Shown: positions 43,668 through 51,391 of the stretch, piece after piece
Layout of the letters: every line of letters starts with the position of its first letter
Position numbering within the stretch: position 1 is the first letter of the stretch
NCBI GenBank assembly: GCA_014239355.1
Contig: JAAZYZ010000015.1
Location: 1 to 53,907 of the forward strand
Direction: 5' to 3'
DNA from: Fidelibacterota bacterium
Lineage (GTDB): Bacteria; Marinisomatota; Marinisomatia; SCGC-AAA003-L08; TMED6
DNA: 53,907 nt
Translations under genes and position numbers: made by a program
The notes under the pieces: generated by a model
What the model saw: only the letters and a program-made list of their open reading frames with translations
What the model was told of the DNA's origin: nothing
The model's database searches: none

Positions 43668-44129
43668 ATGAATTTAGAAATTGAAAGAAAGTTTTTAGTT
43701 AAGGAGTTACCTAAAAATATTCAAAAAAGCATTCATTTAGAACAATATTATATGCTGATTGATAAATATTTTGTTCAAAGACTTAGGTTTTTTGATAATA
43801 AAAAGTCAATTATTAGCCTGAAGCAAAATTGTTCTGGGATGTCAAGATTTGAGTTTGAATATGAGATTCCTTTATCTGATGCTAAAAAAATTATTAGTAT
43901 TGGAGAGTTTTTAAATATAAAAAAAATCAGACATATTATAATGGTTGATGGCATTAAATGGGAAATTGATGAATTTTTAGATAAAAATAAAGGTTTGATT
44001 GTAGCTGAGGTTGAGTTAGAGAGTGAAGTTCAAGATATCAATTTTCCTAATTGGATAGATTGTGAAGTTACAGATCAAAAAAAATATTATAATTATAATC
44101 TTGCTTTGAATCCTTATATTCTATGGTAA
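43668..44129 (+). CDS. CYTH-domain phosphohydrolase (triphosphate tunnel fold)
   Basis: EIERKFLV at residues 4-11 is the ExExK signature of the CYTH superfamily, where the glutamates bind metal and the lysine the triphosphate. LRFFDNKKSIISLKQN, FEFEYEIP, WEIDEFLDKNKGLIVAEVELES and a C-terminal VTDQKKYYNYNLA give the remaining tunnel strands. At 153 residues it matches the short bacterial tripolyphosphatase-like members. It is cytosolic. Adenylate-cyclase activity (class IV) is less likely for this short bacterial form. Confidence 0.88.
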   Translation: MNLEIERKFLVKELPKNIQKSIHLEQYYMLIDKYFVQRLRFFDNKKSIISLKQNCSGMSRFEFEYEIPLSDAKKIISIGEFLNIKKIRHIIMVDGIKWEIDEFLDKNKGLIVAEVELESEVQDINFPNWIDCEVTDQKKYYNYNLALNPYILW

Positions 44130-44148
44130 TAATTTAGGAGATTAACCA

Positions 44149-44625
44149 ATGAGAAATATTCAAGAATGGTTAGATGCTTATGGAGAGAGTCATCAAAATA
44201 AAACTAATAAGATGATTCATTGGGTTTGCGTTCCACTAATAATGTTATCTCTCCTTGGTATGTTGTCTATAGTAAAGTTTTCAATCCCATTGGGTTCATT
44301 AGTTTATTGTTTTAACATCGCACACATTTTAATATTTTTATCAATTATTTTTTATATTAGACTTTCTTTTTCAATAACAGTGGGTATGATTATAATATCT
44401 TCAATTTGTCTTTTATCAATTTATCAAATTGAATTGTTATTTTCTTGTAATAAGCGATTATTTTTATTCTATATAGGTATATTTATTGTATCATGGATTG
44501 GGCAATTTGTTGGGCATAAAATAGAAGGGAAAAAACCTTCTTTCTTTGAGGATTTACAGTTTCTACTTATTGGTCCTGCTTGGTTATTAAGTTTTATTTA
44601 TAAAAAGATGGGAATAAAATGTTAA
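44149..44625 (+). CDS. DUF962 / Mpo1-like membrane protein
   Basis: A 158-residue protein with four hydrophobic helices. IQEWLDAYGESHQNKTNKMIHW at the N-terminus and WIGQFVGHKIEGKKPSFFED near the C-terminus carry the conserved histidines (H15, H24 and that of VGHKIEG) of the Mpo1/YGL010w family. The yeast member is an iron-dependent dioxygenase in alpha-oxidation of 2-hydroxy fatty acids. A role in lipid metabolism is thus plausible, not shown. AGGAG precedes the start, and it overlaps the next gene by 7 bases. Confidence 0.83.
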   Translation: MRNIQEWLDAYGESHQNKTNKMIHWVCVPLIMLSLLGMLSIVKFSIPLGSLVYCFNIAHILIFLSIIFYIRLSFSITVGMIIISSICLLSIYQIELLFSCNKRLFLFYIGIFIVSWIGQFVGHKIEGKKPSFFEDLQFLLIGPAWLLSFIYKKMGIKC

Positions 44626-45770
44626 AAAAATACATCTTTATATTATTTGTTATTTTTATATACAGTCAAGATACTCGTTTTATTGATGAGGTATTTGATA
44701 ATATTATAATTACAGAAAATATTGTTTATGGTAATGCCCCTGATCTTCCATTTATTTTTTTATTTGAATGGAATACAAATGATATTGATTTACATATAGA
44801 TATCTATGAGCCTGAAGGAGATACAATGAGTGATAGACCAGTGATTATTTTTGCTCATTCAGGTGCTTTTTTTATTGGTAGTAAAGATGCTCAAGATATG
44901 GTTGAATTGTGCAAAGAAAGTGCAAGAAGAGGTTACGTTGCAATTTCTATGGAATATCGTTTAGGTCTTAATATTTTGAGTAGTTATAGTGGGGAAAGAG
45001 CAGTATATAGAGGAGTTCAAGATGGAAGTGCAATTATCCGCTATTTAAGAGAATTTCATGATCAATACAATATTAATCCAGAAAAAATATTTTTATGGGG
45101 TAGTAGTGCTGGTTCTTTTATTGGGCTTCATTTAGCATATCTTGAGGATTCAGAGAGGCCTTTATCTACCTATGGTAATCAGTTTGACCCAGACCTTGGT
45201 TGTATTGATTGTGAAGGAAATGATTTTATACATCCAAATAATCCTACAGCAGTTATTTCTACATGGGGTGCTATTGCAGATTTAGATTATATTGACAGTT
45301 ATGAAAATGTTCCAGTTGCTTTATTTCATGGTACATCTGATTTGGTTGTTCCCTATGATGAAGGGTATCCATTTACACTTAATATAACATTGCCATTTGT
45401 CTATGGTTCATCAAAAATTTCTGAAAGGATGAACACTCTAAACATTAGTAATCATTTAGTATTAGAAGATAATGAGCCTCATGAATATTATGGAGCACTT
45501 AATGGTAATCTTGATTTAGGTGGTGGGCCCAATGCTTATTGGAATCTCATTCTTGAAGATTCATATCAATTTTTATTTTCTTATTTAAATACTAATGGCG
45601 ATGTTAATAATGATGGTTTATTAAATATTCAAGATATTGTGATTATAATTAATTTTATTTTAAATATTCAAGATCCAAGTGATCAAGAATTTGAAATAGC
45701 AGATATGAATAGTGATGGAATCTTAAATATTTTAGATATTATTTTAATTATTGATGAAATAACTTTATAA
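44619..45770 (+). CDS. Secreted alpha/beta-hydrolase (esterase) with dockerin-like C-terminus
   Basis: A signal peptide (IFILFVIFIYS) precedes a carboxylesterase-type hydrolase: IIFAHSGAFFIGSKD (oxyanion region), FLWGSSAGSF with the nucleophile serine of GxSxG, ALFHGTSDLVVPYDEG with the catalytic aspartate, and EPHEYYG with the histidine. The last 60 residues form two EF-hand-like loops (DVNNDGLLNIQDI, DMNSDGILNILDI), the dockerin-like module found on two other secreted proteins here. It probably hydrolyses esters outside the inner membrane; the substrate is unknown. Confidence 0.88.
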   Translation: MLKKYIFILFVIFIYSQDTRFIDEVFDNIIITENIVYGNAPDLPFIFLFEWNTNDIDLHIDIYEPEGDTMSDRPVIIFAHSGAFFIGSKDAQDMVELCKESARRGYVAISMEYRLGLNILSSYSGERAVYRGVQDGSAIIRYLREFHDQYNINPEKIFLWGSSAGSFIGLHLAYLEDSERPLSTYGNQFDPDLGCIDCEGNDFIHPNNPTAVISTWGAIADLDYIDSYENVPVALFHGTSDLVVPYDEGYPFTLNITLPFVYGSSKISERMNTLNISNHLVLEDNEPHEYYGALNGNLDLGGGPNAYWNLILEDSYQFLFSYLNTNGDVNNDGLLNIQDIVIIINFILNIQDPSDQEFEIADMNSDGILNILDIILIIDEITL

Positions 45771-45781
45771 AGGATATTAGG

Positions 45782-46648
45782 ATGTTTCTTGTAGTGATAT
45801 TAGTCTGTTTGTTAATTCCAAGTTCTATAGCTTATTTTATTTCTGATAATAGTTTAATATTAAACGGTATTCCTCTTATTTATTATTGTATTTCTATATC
45901 ATTTCTGATTCATTGGATTGCATTTATTCCATCTTTTTTAAATAAAACTGAAAAATTTTATGATTTTACAGGTATGATAGCATATTTATCAGTTATTGGT
46001 TTTGCCCTATATCAAAAAAATAAAATTTTAGGGTCAATTGACTTTGATTCTGCTTTATTAGGTATCTTAATATCTATATGGACTTTAAGATTGGGGATAT
46101 TCTTATTTTATAGAGTTTTTAAGGTTGGAGAAGATGATAGATTTAAGGAAGTAAAACAAGTGCCCTCTAAATTCTTAATTTGGTTTACTGTATCTGGTTT
46201 GTGGGTTTCATTAACCTCTATTGCAGCTTTAAAAGTATTAACCTCTCAAATTCAGCATAATAATTATTATTTTATCTATTTAGGGTCAGCATTGTGGCTA
46301 TTTGGTTTTATGTTTGAGGTGCTCGCTGATTATCAAAAGACAAAGTTTAAAAACAACCCTGAAAATAAAGATAAATTCATTAGTACAGGTTTATGGTCAT
46401 TGTCTAGGCATCCTAATTATTTTGGTGAAATTATTCTATGGATAGGTATTTTTGTAACAGTGATACCTTCACTAAATGGCATTGATTATCTTACATTGAT
46501 ATCCCCTTTATTTGTTTATACATTATTAAATAAAGTCAGTGGTATTAATTTATTAGAGGTGAAAGCTCAAGATAAATGGGGGGATTTAGATTCTTATAAA
46601 GAATATAGAAAAAGGATTCCTCAATTGGTTCCTAAATTTTGGAATTAA
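45782..46648 (+). CDS. DUF1295 membrane protein (steroid reductase-like fold)
   Basis: A 288-residue membrane protein with seven or eight helices. LWSLSRHPNYFGEIILWIG is the signature of DUF1295, related to steroid 5-alpha-reductase and ICMT (the G-L-W-x-x-S-R-H-P-N-Y motif binds NADPH or cofactor in relatives). LEVKAQDKWGDLDSYKEYRKR near the end matches the family's D-Y-x-x-Y segment. Likely acts on lipids or steroid-like compounds in the membrane, as inferred from the fold. The following 81-base gap before 46730 holds nothing recognisable. Confidence 0.87.
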   Translation: MFLVVILVCLLIPSSIAYFISDNSLILNGIPLIYYCISISFLIHWIAFIPSFLNKTEKFYDFTGMIAYLSVIGFALYQKNKILGSIDFDSALLGILISIWTLRLGIFLFYRVFKVGEDDRFKEVKQVPSKFLIWFTVSGLWVSLTSIAALKVLTSQIQHNNYYFIYLGSALWLFGFMFEVLADYQKTKFKNNPENKDKFISTGLWSLSRHPNYFGEIILWIGIFVTVIPSLNGIDYLTLISPLFVYTLLNKVSGINLLEVKAQDKWGDLDSYKEYRKRIPQLVPKFWN

Positions 46649-46729
46649 TTAAAAGAAATTAATTGGTTTTATTTTTATAATTAATTTAAATTATTTATGT
46701 GTTCTCAAAGATGAAAATTCAAATTAAAA

Positions 46730-48397
46730 ATGATTAGCACTACTTTAAATATTCTAGGTTCTCTAGGAATATTTCTTTTTGGAATGAAGGTTATGAGTGA
46801 AGGAATCCAGAAAACTGCTGGGAATCGCCTTCGAAGTATTCTTGCTTATATGACACAAAATAGATTCACTGGTGTTATTACAGGTTTTATAACAACATGT
46901 TTAGTGCAATCATCATCAGCTACCACCGTAATGGTTATAAGTTTTGTTAATGCTGGACTGCTTACTTTAACTGAATCTATTGGTATTATTATGGGTGCAA
47001 ACATTGGAACAACCATTACAGGATGGATGGTTGCTATACTTGGTTTTAAATTTAAAATTACTACCATTGCACTTCCTTCAATAGGGATAGGTCTACCTCT
47101 TATTTTTTCAAAAGTTATAAAAAGAAAAAATTTAGGAGAAATATTCGTTGGCTTTGGACTTTTGTTTTTAGGTTTAAAGTTTTTAAAAGAATCTGTTCCT
47201 GATATTAAAAATAACCCAGAAGTACTTGAGTTTTTAAAATCTTATACAGATTTAGGGATGGTTTCAGTATTAATCTTTGTTGTTGTTGGAGTATTTTTAA
47301 CTATTATTGTCCAATCTTCAAGTGCAGCTATGACGATAACAATAACTATGGCTTTTAAAGGTTGGATTGATTTTCCAACAGCGGCAGCACTTGTGCTTGG
47401 TGAAAATATAGGAACAACAATCACAGCTTATCTTGCATCTCTAGGTGGTAATTATCATGCAAAAAGAGCATCTAGAGCTCATATGATTTTTAATCTTCTA
47501 GGAGTTACTTGGATGTTAATTTCTTTTTCAATATTTGTTCCATTTATTGATTATTTAGTTCCAGGTGACTCATCTGATCCAAATAATATTCCAATTCACC
47601 TTTCAATGTTTCATACAGTGTTTAATATTATAAATGTAGGATTATTAATTTGGTTTGTGCCACAAATAGCATCAATAGTTAAAAAAATGATAAAACCATC
47701 AAAAAATGAAAAATTAGAGGACGAATATACTTTAGAGTATTTTAGTACAGGTGTTCAACCCGTACCAGAAATTGCTATTATTGAAGCAAAAAAGGAAGTT
47801 ATTAAAATGTCAGATATGATAACAGAAATGTTAAATCTATTTCATAAAACTTTCAAAAATAATAAAAATATTGAAAATGCTCTTTCTAAAGCAAGGAAGC
47901 TTGAAGATAGATCTGATCAAATGCAAGAACAAATATCAACCTATCTTGCTGAATGTACAAAACATGAATTAAGTCTTGGAAGCTCCAAAGAAGCAGCAGC
48001 TATGATGAGGATAACAAATGAACTTGAAAGTATTGGAGATAGCTCCTTAAACCTATTCCTTCAAATAGAAAGACTAAAGGGTAAGATAAAATTTACTGAT
48101 GAAATGAATAATCAAATTATTAAATGTTATGATATGGTATTAAAATTTATTGAATGGAATAATTCATTTATCTCAAATAATATAAAATCTATGAGTGAAG
48201 AAGAATTAAAAATTTCTATCAAATATGAAAATGAAATTGATGATATTAGAAACCAACTAATTGATTCATCTAGAGAGAGACTTTCTAAGGGGTTAAATCC
48301 AAAAGCAGAATTACTTTTTACAGATGTTATCAAACATCTTGAACATGTTGGAGATTATTCTCTAAATATATCACAAGCACTTGAGCAAATTAATTAG
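46730..48397 (+). CDS. Na/Pi cotransporter family protein with PhoU-like tail
   Basis: Residues about 1-315 are the NptA/YjbB-type transporter, with the inverted-repeat QSSSA motifs: LVQSSSATTVMV (about 61-72) and IVQSSSAAMTITIT (about 195-208), each following GLFLFGMK- or V-x-GxxxT-like helices and paired with GANIGTT and GENIGTT. Residues about 335-555 are helical and PhoU-like, regulating or anchoring the transporter. It moves phosphate with sodium. It starts a compact operon with arsC, a porin-like barrel and an aquaporin, and the next ATG follows its stop directly. Confidence 0.92.
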   Translation: MISTTLNILGSLGIFLFGMKVMSEGIQKTAGNRLRSILAYMTQNRFTGVITGFITTCLVQSSSATTVMVISFVNAGLLTLTESIGIIMGANIGTTITGWMVAILGFKFKITTIALPSIGIGLPLIFSKVIKRKNLGEIFVGFGLLFLGLKFLKESVPDIKNNPEVLEFLKSYTDLGMVSVLIFVVVGVFLTIIVQSSSAAMTITITMAFKGWIDFPTAAALVLGENIGTTITAYLASLGGNYHAKRASRAHMIFNLLGVTWMLISFSIFVPFIDYLVPGDSSDPNNIPIHLSMFHTVFNIINVGLLIWFVPQIASIVKKMIKPSKNEKLEDEYTLEYFSTGVQPVPEIAIIEAKKEVIKMSDMITEMLNLFHKTFKNNKNIENALSKARKLEDRSDQMQEQISTYLAECTKHELSLGSSKEAAAMMRITNELESIGDSSLNLFLQIERLKGKIKFTDEMNNQIIKCYDMVLKFIEWNNSFISNNIKSMSEEELKISIKYENEIDDIRNQLIDSSRERLSKGLNPKAELLFTDVIKHLEHVGDYSLNISQALEQIN

Positions 48398-48814
48398 ATG
48401 AAAAAAATTCTTTTCCTTTGTACTGGAAATTCATGTAGATCTCAAATGGCTGAAGGTTTTGCAAAACAGATGTTACCCCAAGAAATAGATATAGAAAGTG
48501 CTGGAACTGAGGCTCATGGATTAAATCCTTATACAGTTCATACAATGAAAGAAATTGAGATTGATATATCCGATCATAAATCAAAAAAAATTGATAACAA
48601 TGAAATAGAACAATTTGATTTAGTTATTACATTATGTGGAGATGCTAAAGATAAATGTCCAACTTTAAATATAAATAAGCATATACATTGGGATATTCCT
48701 GATCCTGCTAATTTTAAAGGGAATGAATTAGATACAAAGCAAAAATATTCAGAAGTAAGAGAATTAATTTTAACTAAGATTAAACAATTTAAAAAAGAGG
48801 AAAAATTATTATGA
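48398..48814 (+). CDS. arsC: Arsenate reductase, thioredoxin-coupled (LMW-phosphatase type)
   Basis: LFLCTGNSCRSQMAEG contains the phosphatase loop with nucleophile C8, and TLCGDAKDKCP supplies the redox pair C80 and C87, which match C10/C82/C89 of the pI258 ArsC. HWDIPDPANFKG holds the general-acid aspartate. The enzyme reduces arsenate to arsenite with thioredoxin. All three cysteines are present, so it is a reductase rather than a plain tyrosine phosphatase. It overlaps the next gene by 4 bases. Confidence 0.93.
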   Translation: MKKILFLCTGNSCRSQMAEGFAKQMLPQEIDIESAGTEAHGLNPYTVHTMKEIEIDISDHKSKKIDNNEIEQFDLVITLCGDAKDKCPTLNINKHIHWDIPDPANFKGNELDTKQKYSEVRELILTKIKQFKKEEKLL

Positions 48815-49854
48815 AAAAATTGATATTATTATCTTTATTCCTGGCTACTATACATACACAAGGAAGTTTTAGTGGAGTAACTTATTTTGATTATACGTAT
48901 GATTTAAGTGAAGGTGCTATCAATGATGATGGTTTCAGTCTAGAACGTGTTTATTTTACTTATCAAAAAACATTATCTGAAAATATATCATATAAGTTCC
49001 AAACTGACGTTGGTCAACTTGAAGTTATTGATTATATTGCTGAGCCTGTGCCAAGAGTAGATGGGACAAAAAAAACACAATATGTCGTCTATTTAAAAAA
49101 TGCTAAAATTGATTGGGATTTACCTGGAGCTTCATTTGGAAAAGTGACACTTGGACTTCAAGGAATGAATATTTTTAATGTTTCAGAAAAAACATGGGGA
49201 TTTAGATTTTTAGAAAAATCAGCAATGGATAAGTATGGATTTTCAAGTTCAGCTGATTTGGGAATTGGCTATTCTGGAGCATTTAATAATTTAAATTATA
49301 GCTTTATGTGCACAAATGGTTCAGGTTATAAAAAAAGTGAAAATGATCAGTATAAAAAGCTATCTGCTCAACTTGTTTATGGTCAAAAAAATCTAACAAA
49401 AGAAGAGGGGTTTAATATTGGAGGATCCTTTGCAATAGAGCCGTATGATTATGAAGATGAGAATAATACTATCACAACTAAAAATAAAACTTTAATGGCT
49501 TTTTATGGTGGTTATTCAGGTGATGGATTAAGAATAGGTGGAGAATTTGATTTGTATCAAGATGAAGGAACCAATATAAATGAACAAATAATGGCAGGGT
49601 ATGTAAGTTATAAATTCTCTGATAAAATTAATCTTTTAGGTCGTTTAGATATGTACGATCCATGGACAGAAAGTGTTGATGATGAAAGTACGGCTGATAT
49701 TAATGAAGCAAAAGATAATCAAACTAATATCATAGCTGGATTTAATTATTATCCTGGACAAGGATTAACAATTACCCCTAATATAAGAATGAGCATTCCA
49801 GAAGAAGGTGATTCAAGCACATTATTCATGTTAAATTTTAAATTTAAATTTTAA
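48811..49854 (+). CDS. Porin-like outer-membrane beta-barrel protein
   Basis: A signal peptide (LILLSLFLATIHTQG) and then amphipathic beta-strands along the whole 330-residue mature chain (SGVTYFDYTYDL, LERVYFTYQKTL, SYKFQTDVGQLE, GGSFAIEPYDY, LMAFYGGYSG), ending in the aromatic-terminated strand FMLNFKFKF typical of outer-membrane barrels. It looks like an OprP/porin-type channel. Coupling to arsC (ATGA overlap) and to the phosphate transporter suggests it admits phosphate or arsenate; specificity is inferred from context only. Confidence 0.82.
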   Translation: MKKLILLSLFLATIHTQGSFSGVTYFDYTYDLSEGAINDDGFSLERVYFTYQKTLSENISYKFQTDVGQLEVIDYIAEPVPRVDGTKKTQYVVYLKNAKIDWDLPGASFGKVTLGLQGMNIFNVSEKTWGFRFLEKSAMDKYGFSSSADLGIGYSGAFNNLNYSFMCTNGSGYKKSENDQYKKLSAQLVYGQKNLTKEEGFNIGGSFAIEPYDYEDENNTITTKNKTLMAFYGGYSGDGLRIGGEFDLYQDEGTNINEQIMAGYVSYKFSDKINLLGRLDMYDPWTESVDDESTADINEAKDNQTNIIAGFNYYPGQGLTITPNIRMSIPEEGDSSTLFMLNFKFKF

Positions 49855-49860
49855 AAATAT

Positions 49861-50517
49861 ATGAACATGAAATACATATCTGAGTTTATTGGTTCTTTTT
49901 TTCTTGTTGCAACTGTTATTGGATCAGGTATTATGGGAGATAATCTATCTCCAAATAATGCTGCAGTAGCATTACTTGGTAATACTATAGCAACAGGTGC
50001 CATCTTATTTGTTATCATTAAAATGTTTGGCAATATTTCAGGAGCGCATTTTAATCCTGCAGTAAGTCTTTTATTTTATTTAAGGAAAGAATTAGAGTTA
50101 AATAAGCTATTAAATTATATCTTATTTCAATTCTTAGGTAGTTTATTTGCAGTTTTTTTAATTCACTATATATTTAATTTAGAATTATTTCAGGTTTCAA
50201 CACATGTTATGAGGGTAGAAAATGCTCCATGGTCTTTATTTATAAGTGAAATTATTGCCACTTCTGGGCTTATTTTAACAATATTGTTTGTTAGAGAAAA
50301 TGATGAGTCTTCAATTGCTATGGCTGTAGCTTTATTTATTACGGCAGGTTACTGGTTCACATCGTCAACCTCCTTTGCAAACCCTATGGTTACAACTGCT
50401 AGAATATTTACTGATACTTTTACTGGAATAAACCCTATATCAGTTCCTTATTATATATCAGGACAAGTAGTTGGAATTTTTATTTCTTTTTTAATTTTTA
50501 AATTTTACAAAAAATAA
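49861..50517 (+). CDS. Aquaporin/MIP channel, AqpS-like
   Basis: Six helices and two half-helices: the first NPA box lies at 65-67 (GAHFNPAVS) and the second is changed to NPM at 174-176 (SFANPMVTTARIFTDTFTG). The changed second box and the TDTFTGI segment are typical of AqpS-like channels placed in ars operons. In Sinorhizobium, arsenite made by ArsC leaves the cell through AqpS, with no ArsB/Acr3 pump; here also no pump is present. An earlier Met two codons upstream of MKYISEF is equally possible as start. Confidence 0.88.
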   Translation: MNMKYISEFIGSFFLVATVIGSGIMGDNLSPNNAAVALLGNTIATGAILFVIIKMFGNISGAHFNPAVSLLFYLRKELELNKLLNYILFQFLGSLFAVFLIHYIFNLELFQVSTHVMRVENAPWSLFISEIIATSGLILTILFVRENDESSIAMAVALFITAGYWFTSSTSFANPMVTTARIFTDTFTGINPISVPYYISGQVVGIFISFLIFKFYKK

Positions 50518-50543
50518 AAATTTATTTTTGTAAATTATATGGC

Positions 50544-50819
50544 ATGAAAAATCTAATAATTATATTTAATGTATTATTTCTATTCTTTGGGAATAGTGTC
50601 TTTTCAAATATTCATTATTTAGATGAACATGCTCATCAAGAGCATGCTGAAGAATGTATTGAATGTATAGTTATTAAAAATACTGAAAATTATACTTTAG
50701 ATATTCATCCCCCAACCTTTGATAGTAATAATTACAATCATGTAATTATTCAAGATGACTTTGTAATTATATCTAGTAGAAATAAAATATTTTCTTCTAG
50801 AGCTCCACCAATTTCTTAA
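50544..50819 (+). CDS. Small secreted His-rich protein, metal-related
   Basis: A 91-residue protein with a signal peptide (LIIIFNVLFLFFGNSVFS), then HYLDEHAHQEHAEECIECIV, a His/Cys cluster able to bind metal, and an end SSRAPPIS. The overall form (signal peptide, H-x-H...C-x-x-C, C-terminal RAPP) recalls the short DUF2946-like proteins found near copper or zinc transport genes. It lies before a His/acid-rich lipoprotein and a TonB receptor, so metal sensing, storage or delivery is plausible. No ribosome site stands out. Confidence 0.6.
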   Translation: MKNLIIIFNVLFLFFGNSVFSNIHYLDEHAHQEHAEECIECIVIKNTENYTLDIHPPTFDSNNYNHVIIQDDFVIISSRNKIFSSRAPPIS

Positions 50820-50908
50820 TAAAATTTAATTCAAATTACAATTTACTGTTTAGATGCAACAATGTATCTAGCTAATTATTTTTATATAAAATTTTATAAG
50901 GAGTTTTT

Positions 50909-51391
50909 ATGTTTAATCTTAAACAATTATTTTTATTTATTTCATTTGTAGCTGTATCATGTGATAGTTCTACAACTCAATCTGAAAATCATGTAGATGC
51001 TGAAGGTTTTGTTTTAGAAGTTGATGAAACTGTGGTATATAGAGAATTTGAAGGTGAAATAACAGTTAATGAATTAACTATAGCTGTTGGAGCTATGATA
51101 GAGGTTTCTGTTCATCTTTTAGATCATGATGGGAATGAAATTGAACATGATGATGAAGAAGAAGAGGAAGCAGGAGAGTTGACTTTTTCTATTGCAGATA
51201 CTTCAATTATTTCAGTTGAAGCAGAAGAGCATGAAGAAGATGGTAATGACGATGGACACGATCATGAGGGGCATGAGTTAGGATTTGAATTAACTGGTTT
51301 AGCTGAAGGTGAAACTACTTTCACGTTTTCAGTAATGCATGATGGTCATGCTGATTATACATCACTTCCAATAAGTGTTACCATTGAATAA
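50909..51391 (+). CDS. His/Asp/Glu-rich lipoprotein, probable metal binding
   Basis: A lipobox (FVAVSC, C18) marks a lipoprotein, probably in the outer membrane. The mature part contains acidic and His-rich runs (LLDHDGNEIEHDDEEEEE and GHDHEGHELG) and a C-terminal HDGHADY. Beta-strand-like text (GEITVNELTIAVGAMIEVSV, AEGETTFTFSVMHDG) suggests an Ig-like fold carrying metal-binding loops. AAGGAG lies at a good distance from the ATG. It overlaps the TonB receptor gene by 17 bases, so the two are expressed together; it may hand zinc to the receptor. Confidence 0.75.
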   Translation: MFNLKQLFLFISFVAVSCDSSTTQSENHVDAEGFVLEVDETVVYREFEGEITVNELTIAVGAMIEVSVHLLDHDGNEIEHDDEEEEEAGELTFSIADTSIISVEAEEHEEDGNDDGHDHEGHELGFELTGLAEGETTFTFSVMHDGHADYTSLPISVTIE

